DNA of 8,605 nt from Flavihumibacter sp. (GTDB taxonomy: Bacteria; Bacteroidota; Bacteroidia; Chitinophagales; Chitinophagaceae). Within the stretch, counting starts at the first letter, position 1; each line of letters opens with the position of its first letter. The notes beneath the pieces were generated by a model. The model did no database searches and was not told the DNA's origin. It saw only the letters and a list, made by a program, of their open reading frames with translations. This document shows positions 1-7,955 of the stretch, one piece after another. Made by a program: the position numbers and the translations under genes. The stretch lies in the NCBI GenBank assembly GCA_025455285.1, contig JALOMU010000040.1, positions 1 through 8,605 of the forward strand, given 5' to 3'.

Positions 1-3000
1 CGCATCTACCTGGTATTTTGCACGAATATTGACAGCAGCTTCAAGTGGATCACCATTCCAGGTTATAGTACTTCCTTTTTCAATTCCAAAACTGCGTTTG
101 ATTAACTGGTTGAGCGACATTTCATATTTGCCACTCTCAATTTCGTAAACACCGGTAATACCTATTCGATTTCCCTGGTCAATCTTTACATTCAAACTGG
201 CACTACCTTTTACCTCTAGAAAATCTCCATTGTATGGATCTATTACAATAGTGAGTGTGGATGCTGGTGTCAATTCAATATCACCTGAAAACTCAATTCC
301 GCTAAATTGAGTGGCCGGGCTTTTTTTCTTAACGCTTTGGATAAGCAATGTCGAATCAGGTGGATTTTGCCGGTTTATAAATTCAATAACCCCTTCACGG
401 TTGGCAATTCCAGGCTCCTCATCCGGCACAACAAATCCGATTGCTGATTTGTCTACCAGTTTCAATTGCATGTCAATTTTGGGCAGCGATAGATCACCTT
501 TGATAGCAATGGTGCTGTTGACTCTGGCAGGTCCCCATATCATTTGCTCTTCTGAACTTTTTGGTCCCAATACCAAAAAATTGCGGGCATCTACGCCCAG
601 ATCAAAGCCTGGGTTGAGCAGGTTTTCCAACCGGATGGCACCATCCATTATCGCTTTCCCTCCTGTTGTATCGGTAAGTGTGAATTGGTTCAATAAAAGT
701 TTACGGTTCGCAAATAGCAACTCCTGCTGATCCATCTCTAACGGATTATTGAGGTAAGAGACGCGTAGTTTTCCTTTGTGAAACACCAGTGATCCATTGA
801 TATCCGGATTGGTGAGTTCACCACTAATTTCCAAATTGCCTGTAATGGCTCCACTCATATTGGTGGTTGCCCCAGCTGTGAATGGTTCCGCACTTGCCAA
901 TTGCAAACTGTCAAATCGAATGGTAGCGTTTATGCGATCAGCATAACTTCCTTCCATCTTTACCTTGTTTCCATATCCTTCCAATGTAGCAAGTACGCCT
1001 ATACTGGCACCTTCTTTTGTTAACTCAGTATGTAAGTTACCAACAGGTTTTCCGAAAAGCCGAAGACTATCCACAGAAAGAGTTCCGGTTATGGAGGAGT
1101 CTGTTACAGTTTGATTTAATTGTAACCTGGCATTTATTGTTCCCTCAGCCAGTGTTGTGTCTTTGGAGATAAAAGAACTGATCGTTCGGGCTTCAAAATC
1201 CTTGATCAATAACTGATACGCTTTGTTTTTAAAACTATCCAGGCGGATATGATCCAGCTTAACCGATTGACTGTTTGACCTGATTTCAAAAGCTGCGTCC
1301 CATAATTCCCCATTCCTGAAAACGATGGCTGAATCTGCAACTGTTGTAAAATTCTCTTTGTTTAATAGAATTTCCGGATTCAAACCAAGACTCCAGTCAG
1401 TCATCGATGGTCCTTTCCAGTTGCCACCAACCCTGTAGGATGGTTTTTTTTCGGCATCATCTGCTGCCAATAACCAGTTGATGTTTCCCGGCTTCCCTTT
1501 TGCTGTTACGGCCATATTATAGACCGGAAAAACAGGATGTTCTATTTGTGCAACCTGGATGGAGGTATTAATTGTATCCTGATCAAAAAGTAATTTCAGC
1601 CTGAAACTATCAACAATCGCTGTTGTATACCTGAATTGCGGATGGGCAGCTTCCAAGTAAAGCAAACTGCTATCAGTGTTTAAACTGCCTTCCAGCGTTA
1701 GTGGTTGCCTGATTTGCAGGTCAGGCAGGAACTTTTCCATGGAGCGGGGCAGGATCAGCGATGCAGCAAGGCGGGCTGATTGAGATTCCATGGAATCAGC
1801 TTTTGCTATAGTTAAACTGTCGGCAGGATTTAACTGTCTTTCGATGATATTGCTAACAGCGGCGGCAAGTTGTGTATAGTCATAGTTCCCATCCAGGGTT
1901 ATATACCCAATTGGGCCTTCTACTTTTATATGCTGACTATCTAATGCTGCATTAGCCAGTATGGTAAGGCTGTCAAGCTGTATCAAATCCTGTTCATTTG
2001 AATATTGAACTTCATGAACAAATACAGTCCCATCCAGTTTTCGCGGTCTTGTATCTGTCAGATCAAGCTCGATTTTACCCTTCACAATAAATGGACTGGT
2101 GCTTAATCCAACAGCCTGCAAATCGGCACGATTTACAGTTAGTTTACCATTTAGGGAAGGATATCCATCGGTAAGCACACCGGCCAGTTCCAGCTGAGTT
2201 TGAAGATTGGCATCCAGGCTGTTTATGTAGGCGGTATACTGTTGTTGATTCAGACTCCCTGCAATTTCAATTTGTTGGTAGTTGTACCCTTTGATACTTG
2301 CTTGCTGAATCCGGACAGCAGCTTCACCGTTGATGGTTTCCGGATCAAACCCCTGGCCCTTCACTTTTCCGGATGCAACAATCAACCCAATGGATGTATC
2401 CCGAATCCATTGGCCAACATTCATATTGAGTTCCTGAAGATCCAGTTCATAGCGGGCAGTGGATCTTTGTTTGATCCCGTTTACCCGACCTTGAAATCGA
2501 ATCAACCCAAAACTTGAATTCAGTGTAAGCGCAGCATTCGCATTATTCATATTTCCTGAAAGCCTTCCGCGCAGATCAATTCGCTCCGGTAATTCAAGAT
2601 TTGCAGGAAGCAGGCTTTCAGAAATCCAGGAACTGATAGCTGATTTGCCGGTTTCAATAGAGAGACTGGAAAGCTCTGCGCCGAATTTATCCGGAACAGT
2701 AAGCGAGCGAACTATCCCGGTAAGATGAATATCGTTGCCTGCATTATCCTGCAAATGAAAAGCCTGCAGACGGAGTGCAGATAAATTACCGGATACCTGG
2801 CCGTTGAGCCGGATTTCCTTATCCCACCACTTTCTAAAATTGGTATCCTGTTTCAGTTCCGGCACAAAGAACAATACTTCTTTGAGTGCAAGCCTTGACG
2901 CAGCGAGTTGTGCCTGAACACCGATTTGATCTGTTATAATTTCCCCTTGTTGGTTGGAAGGAAAATAGAGTTCAAGTGAATTGGATAACCGGCTCGAACC

Positions 3001-4245
3001 CGTTTTGACAATGTAATCGGTTAAGGATAGCCGTTGGTTTTCATAGGCAAGTTTTCCTGAAGCTTGCTCTAATCTGAAACCAGATCTTTCTTTTGCTGAC
3101 AAATTATCAAGTACAGCATTTAATTTATTTTCCTTCCAGTTGATGCTGGTTATATTGGTTTGTATGGAAGAAAGTCCGAGATAATTGAAATCGATAGAAC
3201 TGGAGTAGGGACTTCTTTTCTCCTCCAGATTTTGCATGCCAAATGCACCACCTTTCAGATCAATAGATTGAAGATTTACTGCCAAAGGCTGGGTTTCTTC
3301 AGTGATTCCGTTTAGTGTATCAAGCCCTTTTCGCCGGATGAGATAGCCTTTAGGGGATTGTAGTTTAATATTTCCAGACAGATACTTATTGGCTCCCACA
3401 TTAGCATTCAACAATTCGATCCGGCCCTGTTTCAATAGCCAACCTGTATGGATGCCGCTGCCTTCATCCCGGTAGGCAAAACAGATATCATCAAGTTGGA
3501 TAAGTTTCCCCTTTATCATTAAGGAAAGCGGATTGCTTGCAATTGTATCTACAGCTTTTTCAACCGGATCTTTTTTCCGGTACTGTTGAGTATAAAAGCC
3601 ATTCAAGCCGGCGATGCGTAAATCATTGAAATCATAACTCCCACTTGCGACATCCGTTTCTTTAAATCTCCAGCTCAGGTTTTTCAGTACAAGTGCTGCA
3701 TACATTCCTGAATTCTGATCATCATACTGGAGCCTGATGTTATTAAACTCTATCCTTCCCAGGGAAATTTTCCAGGCCTTGCCAGCCGGTTGTTCCGACT
3801 GGGTGGTATCCTTGCCGGCAGGTTGAAACCCCTCCAGCAGAAATTGGTAATTAAGTTGGTCATTGCTGAGTGTGTAAACCCTGGCAGTAAGTTCTTTCCA
3901 TTGCAGTGCATGAATTACTACCGTATTTGAAAAAAGGGGAAGGAGTGCAAAATGGACGGAGAGGTCACCACTATGTAAAAGCACCTTATTTTTTTGATCG
4001 AAGATGGTCAGGCCTTGAACAGACACCCGGCTAAAACCGTCCAGCCGGATGCGTTGAAGCTCCACCCTGGTCTGGAATTGGTCTTCCAGGATCGATCTGG
4101 CTTTCCGGGTCAGGAACTGCTGGCCCCAATCCGACTGAATAAAAAGCAGGAGTGATAAAACCAATAACAGCAATGCCAAAAGAATCCGCATAAGAATGCG
4201 AAGCCAGCGTGGGCTGCGTTTGGGATAAAGTCGAATCACTTTCAA
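1..4245 (-). CDS. tamB: TamB/DUF490-family translocation and assembly module protein, partial (C-terminus off left edge)
   Basis: A single frame stays open for 1,415 codons from 4245 to the window edge. After a basic N-terminus (KVIRLYPKRSPRWLRILMR) comes one hydrophobic segment at residues 21-36 (ILLALLLLVLSLLLFI), then QSDWGQQFLTRKA. This is the usual TamB inner-membrane anchor and juxtamembrane region. About 1,300 residues of beta-rich sequence follow (repeated patterns such as VKGKIELDLTD and ISGELTNPDINGSL), as expected of the AsmA/TamB-type lipid-binding groove. Residues 1386-1411 carry the conserved C-terminal core, with GSTITWNGDPLEAAVNI at 1391-1407. TamB-family proteins span the periplasm and, with an outer-membrane TamA/TamL partner, serve in outer-membrane protein and phospholipid delivery; no partner is visible here. 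Start: the frame opens after TAG at 4287-4285. TTG at 4245 gives the full basic pre-anchor segment and is preferred. GTG at 4239 is possible. The first ATG (4191) would leave almost no cytoplasmic tail. The family assignment is firm; the start is uncertain. Confidence 0.92.
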   Translation of the reverse strand, partial: MKVIRLYPKRSPRWLRILMRILLALLLLVLSLLLFIQSDWGQQFLTRKARSILEDQFQTRVELQRIRLDGFSRVSVQGLTIFDQKNKVLLHSGDLSVHFALLPLFSNTVVIHALQWKELTARVYTLSNDQLNYQFLLEGFQPAGKDTTQSEQPAGKAWKISLGRIEFNNIRLQYDDQNSGMYAALVLKNLSWRFKETDVASGSYDFNDLRIAGLNGFYTQQYRKKDPVEKAVDTIASNPLSLMIKGKLIQLDDICFAYRDEGSGIHTGWLLKQGRIELLNANVGANKYLSGNIKLQSPKGYLIRRKGLDTLNGITEETQPLAVNLQSIDLKGGAFGMQNLEEKRSPYSSSIDFNYLGLSSIQTNITSINWKENKLNAVLDNLSAKERSGFRLEQASGKLAYENQRLSLTDYIVKTGSSRLSNSLELYFPSNQQGEIITDQIGVQAQLAASRLALKEVLFFVPELKQDTNFRKWWDKEIRLNGQVSGNLSALRLQAFHLQDNAGNDIHLTGIVRSLTVPDKFGAELSSLSIETGKSAISSWISESLLPANLELPERIDLRGRLSGNMNNANAALTLNSSFGLIRFQGRVNGIKQRSTARYELDLQELNMNVGQWIRDTSIGLIVASGKVKGQGFDPETINGEAAVRIQQASIKGYNYQQIEIAGSLNQQQYTAYINSLDANLQTQLELAGVLTDGYPSLNGKLTVNRADLQAVGLSTSPFIVKGKIELDLTDTRPRKLDGTVFVHEVQYSNEQDLIQLDSLTILANAALDSQHIKVEGPIGYITLDGNYDYTQLAAAVSNIIERQLNPADSLTIAKADSMESQSARLAASLILPRSMEKFLPDLQIRQPLTLEGSLNTDSSLLYLEAAHPQFRYTTAIVDSFRLKLLFDQDTINTSIQVAQIEHPVFPVYNMAVTAKGKPGNINWLLAADDAEKKPSYRVGGNWKGPSMTDWSLGLNPEILLNKENFTTVADSAIVFRNGELWDAAFEIRSNSQSVKLDHIRLDSFKNKAYQLLIKDFEARTISSFISKDTTLAEGTINARLQLNQTVTDSSITGTLSVDSLRLFGKPVGNLHTELTKEGASIGVLATLEGYGNKVKMEGSYADRINATIRFDSLQLASAEPFTAGATTNMSGAITGNLEISGELTNPDINGSLVFHKGKLRVSYLNNPLEMDQQELLFANRKLLLNQFTLTDTTGGKAIMDGAIRLENLLNPGFDLGVDARNFLVLGPKSSEEQMIWGPARVNSTIAIKGDLSLPKIDMQLKLVDKSAIGFVVPDEEPGIANREGVIEFINRQNPPDSTLLIQSVKKKSPATQFSGIEFSGDIELTPASTLTIVIDPYNGDFLEVKGSASLNVKIDQGNRIGITGVYEIESGKYEMSLNQLIKRSFGIEKGSTITWNGDPLEAAVNIRAKYQVDA

Positions 4246-4415
4246 TGGGTTCTGCCTGGTTATTCTAAAAAAACCATACCGAAGCTACTTAGAAAAGGCC
4301 TACAGGCTGACAGGTTATGCAGCAATTCTGCCAAATTTGCTGATTCTGGTGCTAAATAGCGCCATGGCACCCGATTTGAGCAAGGGCATCCTGAAACCAA
4401 TGTAAATAATTCAGT
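4246..4415. promoter_or_regulatory. Divergent tamB/htpG intergenic region
   Basis: This 170-bp gap separates the leftward tamB start from the rightward htpG start, so it should contain promoters and leaders for both. The best match I see to the Bacteroidota -7 element TAnnTTTG is CAAATTTG at 4332-4339, seven of eight positions. It is palindromic and so matches equally on both strands. It lies about 77 bases before the htpG ATG and about 87 before the tamB TTG, but neither strand has a convincing upstream -33 TTTG. Other symmetric bits are GCTAAATAGC (4351-4360) and GCCATGGC (4361-4368). No Shine-Dalgarno site precedes either gene, which is normal for this phylum. A role as promoter region is inferred from gene orientation; the exact elements are guesses. 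Confidence 0.4.
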
Positions 4416-6233
4416 ATGCAAAAAGGTAATATCAGGGTACAAACGGAGAATATTTTCCCCATTATCAAGAAGTTTCTATACAGTGAACATGATATTTTTT
4501 TGCGGGAGTTGATTAGTAATGCGGTGGATGCCACCCAGAAATTAAAGACATTGTCGTCTATTGGTGAAGCAAAGGGGGAATTGGGCGAGCTGTCTGTTAC
4601 AGTGAGCATTGATAAGGAAGCGAAAACGCTCACCATATCTGATAAGGGGGTAGGTATGACTGCCGAGGAAGTAGATAAATACATCAACCAGGTGGCATTT
4701 TCAGGTGCCGAAGAGTTTTTGAATAAATACAAAGGCCAGAATGAAAACAATATCATCGGGCATTTTGGTCTTGGCTTTTATTCTTCTTTCATGGTGAGTG
4801 ACAAAGTAGAAATCCTTACTAAAAGTTTTAAAGAGGCTCCGGCGGTTAGATGGGAGTGTGATGGAAGTCCGGAGTATCAACTGGAAGAAGCTGCAAAAGA
4901 GGCACGGGGTACAGACATCATTTTACACATCAACGAAGAAAGCCTGGAATTTCTGGAAGCGGACAGGATCAAAACTGTTTTGAAAAGATTTTGTCGTTTC
5001 CTGCCTGTTCCTATTTTCTTTGAAGGGGAGCAGATTAATAATCCGGTTCCTGCCTGGACCCGGAAGCCATCTGAATTGACCACAGAGGATTATCAGTCCT
5101 TTTACAAGGAATTGTACCCTTTTAATGAGCCTCCTTTGTTCTGGATTCATCTGAATGTGGACTATCCATTCAATCTTACCGGAATTCTATATTTCCCGAA
5201 AATCAAGCAGAGCTATGAGATTCAGAAAGATAAAATTCAGCTCTATAGTAACCAGGTCTTTGTTACGGATGAAGTAAAAGATATCGTTCCGGAATTTCTG
5301 ATGCTGTTGCAGGGAGTGATTGACAGTCCGGATATACCATTAAACGTTAGCCGGAGTTATTTACAGGGTGATCCCAACGTAAAAAAGATCAACAACCACA
5401 TTACAAAGAAAGTAGCCGACAAGCTTGAAGAAATTTTCAAAACAGATCGGGCGGAATTTGAATCCAAATGGGAGAGCCTGGGGTTGTTTGTGAAGTATGG
5501 TATGATGACAGATGATAAGTTCCTGGAAAAAGCGGAGAAGTTTCATATCATGCAGGATGCCCGAGAATCCAAATTTTATACGCTTGAGGAATATAAAACT
5601 GCGGCTGCAACACTCCAGAAAAATAAAGATGGGAAACTCGTGATCATATATGCAACTGACCCTGTACAGCAGGATGCTTACATAAAAGCGGCTATTGATA
5701 AGGGTTATCTTGTTGTGAAACTGGAAACCATTGTGGATGCAGCCTTTATCAATCAGATGGAAATGAAATGGAGTGATGTTCAGTTTACCAGGGTAGATGC
5801 TGACATTACCGACAACCTGATTGACAAGCAGGAAGACAGCTCTACCGTCTTAAGTAAAGAGCAGGAAGAACGTTTAAAGAAATTATTTGAGCAGCAGCCG
5901 TCGGGTTTACATCTGACGGTAGAGGTGAAAGGATTGAGTCCGGAAACTGCACCGGTTCTGGCAACCCGACCGGAGTTCATGCGCAGGATGAAGGATATGT
6001 CTGCGATCAGCGGACCGATGGGAAGCTTTTATGCCAATATGCCGGATGAAGTAACACTGACTGTAAATGGTAACCACCCGATATACCAGCAAATTCTTTC
6101 GGTGGGAGATGAACAGAAGCAGGAAAAGCTAACCCGGAATCTGGCAGACCTGGCACTTCTTTCACAGGGCCTGTTGAAAGGTAGCAACCTGACATCCTTT
6201 ATTGAGCGGAGTGTAGATTTGATGAAGCAATAA
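4416..6233 (+). CDS. htpG: HtpG, bacterial Hsp90 molecular chaperone
   Basis: A complete 605-residue, ATP-dependent, homodimeric cytoplasmic chaperone that remodels client proteins late in folding, typically with DnaK. Residues 1 to about 215 form the GHKL ATPase domain. Its motifs are FLRELISNAVDA at 28-39 (catalytic E31 and Mg-binding N35), DKGVGMT at 76-82 (D76 contacts adenine) and the lid/glycine motif GHFGLGFYSSFMV at 115-127, with RGTDIILH at 164-171 closing the pocket. The middle domain runs from about 216 to 485. It contains LYSNQVFVTDE (276-286) and DIPLNVSRSYLQ (306-317), where R313 matches the arginine that senses the ATP gamma phosphate. The rest is the C-terminal dimerisation domain. 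Length is close to other bacterial HtpG; there is no charged linker and no MEEVD tail, as expected for bacteria. The start is secure: an in-frame TAA lies at 4407-4409 and the next Met is residue 81. The leader is A/T-rich with no Shine-Dalgarno site. It is divergent from tamB and convergent with recJ. No CIRCE heat-shock operator is visible upstream. Confidence 0.97.
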   Translation: MQKGNIRVQTENIFPIIKKFLYSEHDIFLRELISNAVDATQKLKTLSSIGEAKGELGELSVTVSIDKEAKTLTISDKGVGMTAEEVDKYINQVAFSGAEEFLNKYKGQNENNIIGHFGLGFYSSFMVSDKVEILTKSFKEAPAVRWECDGSPEYQLEEAAKEARGTDIILHINEESLEFLEADRIKTVLKRFCRFLPVPIFFEGEQINNPVPAWTRKPSELTTEDYQSFYKELYPFNEPPLFWIHLNVDYPFNLTGILYFPKIKQSYEIQKDKIQLYSNQVFVTDEVKDIVPEFLMLLQGVIDSPDIPLNVSRSYLQGDPNVKKINNHITKKVADKLEEIFKTDRAEFESKWESLGLFVKYGMMTDDKFLEKAEKFHIMQDARESKFYTLEEYKTAAATLQKNKDGKLVIIYATDPVQQDAYIKAAIDKGYLVVKLETIVDAAFINQMEMKWSDVQFTRVDADITDNLIDKQEDSSTVLSKEQEERLKKLFEQQPSGLHLTVEVKGLSPETAPVLATRPEFMRRMKDMSAISGPMGSFYANMPDEVTLTVNGNHPIYQQILSVGDEQKQEKLTRNLADLALLSQGLLKGSNLTSFIERSVDLMKQ

Positions 6234-6240
6234 AATTTTA
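6231..6240. other. Palindrome holding both convergent stop codons
   Basis: TAAAATTTTA is a perfect 10-bp inverted repeat. Its first three bases are the htpG stop (TAA, plus strand) and its last three, read on the minus strand, are the recJ stop (TAA). Only four bases (AATT) separate the two genes, so there is no room for a conventional terminator between them. Seen directly; whether the symmetry has a function beyond economy is unknown. Confidence 0.6.
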
Positions 6241-7950
6241 ATCATTCACTGCAGCCCGGAGATCCATAATCCGGAGCTGCAGATGTTTGGATCCGTTCCA
6301 TTCATTTTCATCCAGGGTGAATACGATATCGACTAGCTGATCATGCTGTAACAAAGAAAATTTTTCAGCCATTCCGAAGCCGATTCCATTAAAGAGAATA
6401 TTATCCTGAACAACACAGAATTTAATGTGCTGGTCCTTAACAATTTTGGACCAGCCATTGTCTTTTACATCCCTGGCAATAAAAATGGGTCGGCTATTAT
6501 CCGGGCCGAAGGGCTCCATCTGCCTAAGGATATTATAGAAAGCTGGTTTGAGATCAGCGAGTCGAACTTCCGCATCGATCACAATTTCCGGAACCAATTG
6601 TTCTTCCAGGATGGTAGCTGAAACGATGGCTTCAAATTTTTCCCGGAAAGCCGGCACCTGTTCTGGCAGCAAGGTCATGCCCGCAGCAGCAAAATGACCG
6701 CCATATCCTATCAGGTGTTCTCTGCAGGCGTGAATGGCTTCATACAGATTGAAGCCCGCAACAGACCGCGCACTGCCAGCTACGATATCTCCACTCTGAG
6801 TAAGAACAATGGTAGGTCGATAATACCGGTCGATTAATCTGGATGCTACAATGCCAACTACACCCTTATGCCAGTGTGGTTGATAAACCACCGTGGATTT
6901 TCTGGAAGCCTGATCAAGGTCTTTTTCAATCATGTCAAGGGCCTCAACGGTAATGGAGAGATCTGCTTCCTTACGATCATCATTATGCGAATGCAAGAGT
7001 TCGGCAAGGCCGGCTGATTTAACCGGGTCTTTCTCGATAAAGAGTTGAACAGCGATGCTGGCATCGTCCATTCTACCGGCTGCATTTACGCGGGGTGCAA
7101 TAACAAAAATGAGAGTGTTGATAGTCAGTTGCTGATGTTCCAGTTTGGATAACTGAATAAGGGCTTTGATGCCTGGGGAGGGGTGTTCGTTGACACGCTT
7201 TAACCCGAAGTAGGCAAGCACTCTGTTTTCGCCGGTTATAGGAACAATATCTGCAGCGATGGCGGTAACTACCAGGTCCAGGTACCTCAGGTAATATTCA
7301 TCCGGCATCTGCATGTGTTGGCAGAGAGCTGTTATTAGTTTGAAGCCAACGCCGCAACCACACAATTCTTTATAAGGATATGGGCAATCGCTTTGTTTGG
7401 GATTCAGGATGGCGACTGCCGGGGGCAGTTCTGCATCCGGCATATGGTGGTCGCAAACGATGAAATCAATTCCTTTTTCTTTGGCATAACGGATCAGCTC
7501 CACTGATTTAATACCGCAATCCAGGGAAATGATGAGGGTAACACCATTTTCAAAAGCGATATCAATTCCTTTTTTAGAAACACCATATCCCTCCTTATAT
7601 CGGTGAGGAATATAATAATCAACTTTATCAGTTTCATAGTTATCAAGGAGAAACTGGTAAAGACAGGCAACTGCGGTAGTTCCATCAACATCATAGTCTC
7701 CGAAAACCATGATCTTTTCCCTGGCCTGTAAGGCTGAAACGATCCGGTCTACTGCTTTTTGCATGTCTTTCATCAGGAAAGGATCATGGAGAGCTGAAAG
7801 TTCGGGCCGGAAAAAAGATTTTGCATCCTGGAAAGTCCGGATACCTCTTTGTACCAGGATTTTGCACAGGGCCGGATGAATGCCCAGTTTTTCCTGCAGG
7901 GATTTTACCTCCCTATTGGGAGCTTCCAGTTGTTTCCATCTTTTTTCCAT
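6238..7950 (-). CDS. recJ: RecJ, single-stranded-DNA-specific 5'-3' exonuclease
   Basis: A complete 570-residue nuclease that degrades single-stranded DNA 5' to 3' in recombinational, mismatch and base-excision repair, using two metal ions. Numbered from ATG at 7950, the DHH domain shows motif I DYDVDG (85-90), motif II LDCG (143-146), motif III DHH (167-169), and the motif IV aspartate D234 in IAADIVP. RVNAAGRMDDA follows at 287-297. The DHHA1 domain has HKGVVGIVASRL (361-372), GSARSVAGFNLYEAI (392-406) and GYGGHFAAAGM (415-425). The C-terminal OB-fold, from about 452, includes EPFGPDNSRPIF (479-490). All catalytic motifs are intact and the length matches E. coli RecJ (577). Start choice: TTG at 7959 would add MSR and overlap the upstream stop (TTGA), but MEKRW from the ATG at 7950 looks like the usual RecJ beginning and leaves a 5-bp gap. 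It lies directly downstream of the polyprenyl synthase gene, almost certainly in one transcript, and converges on htpG. Confidence 0.96.
   Translation of the reverse strand: MEKRWKQLEAPNREVKSLQEKLGIHPALCKILVQRGIRTFQDAKSFFRPELSALHDPFLMKDMQKAVDRIVSALQAREKIMVFGDYDVDGTTAVACLYQFLLDNYETDKVDYYIPHRYKEGYGVSKKGIDIAFENGVTLIISLDCGIKSVELIRYAKEKGIDFIVCDHHMPDAELPPAVAILNPKQSDCPYPYKELCGCGVGFKLITALCQHMQMPDEYYLRYLDLVVTAIAADIVPITGENRVLAYFGLKRVNEHPSPGIKALIQLSKLEHQQLTINTLIFVIAPRVNAAGRMDDASIAVQLFIEKDPVKSAGLAELLHSHNDDRKEADLSITVEALDMIEKDLDQASRKSTVVYQPHWHKGVVGIVASRLIDRYYRPTIVLTQSGDIVAGSARSVAGFNLYEAIHACREHLIGYGGHFAAAGMTLLPEQVPAFREKFEAIVSATILEEQLVPEIVIDAEVRLADLKPAFYNILRQMEPFGPDNSRPIFIARDVKDNGWSKIVKDQHIKFCVVQDNILFNGIGFGMAEKFSLLQHDQLVDIVFTLDENEWNGSKHLQLRIMDLRAAVND
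6249..6282. terminator. Candidate hairpin terminator inside the 3' end of recJ
   Basis: The left arm CTGCAGCCCGGA (6249-6260) pairs with the right arm TCCGGAGCTGCAG (6270-6282) over 12 base pairs with a single bulged A at 6275 and a nine-base loop. The stem is GC-rich. It begins 15 bases after the htpG stop and would form in the htpG transcript as well as in the last codons of the recJ transcript. On the htpG side no T-run follows, so it is not a classical intrinsic terminator there. On the recJ side the A/T-rich TTAAAATTTTATT follows about seven bases after the stem. The arms encode LQLRIMDLRAA of RecJ, so part of the symmetry may come from protein constraint. It could be a bidirectional terminator, an mRNA 3'-end stabiliser, or chance. 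Confidence 0.4.
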
Positions 7951-7955
7951 TCTAC

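Noticed and set aside
311..730. A 139-codon plus-strand open frame
   Set aside because: It lies wholly antisense to the continuous tamB frame, and its translation resembles no protein family.
2200..2517. A 105-codon plus-strand open frame
   Set aside because: Antisense to tamB, with no recognisable domain or leader; it reflects base composition opposite a beta-rich protein.
4345..4358. GGTGCTAA resembling the right half of a CIRCE heat-shock operator
   Set aside because: The required left half (TTAGCACTC) nine bases upstream is absent, so it is not an HrcA site.
4260..4756. Two minus-strand open frames (4260-4442 and 4352-4756) over the htpG 5' end
   Set aside because: They overlap the highly conserved htpG ATPase domain and the divergent promoter region and have no family features. 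The 60-codon one ends just before tamB in another frame and is not an upstream part of TamB.
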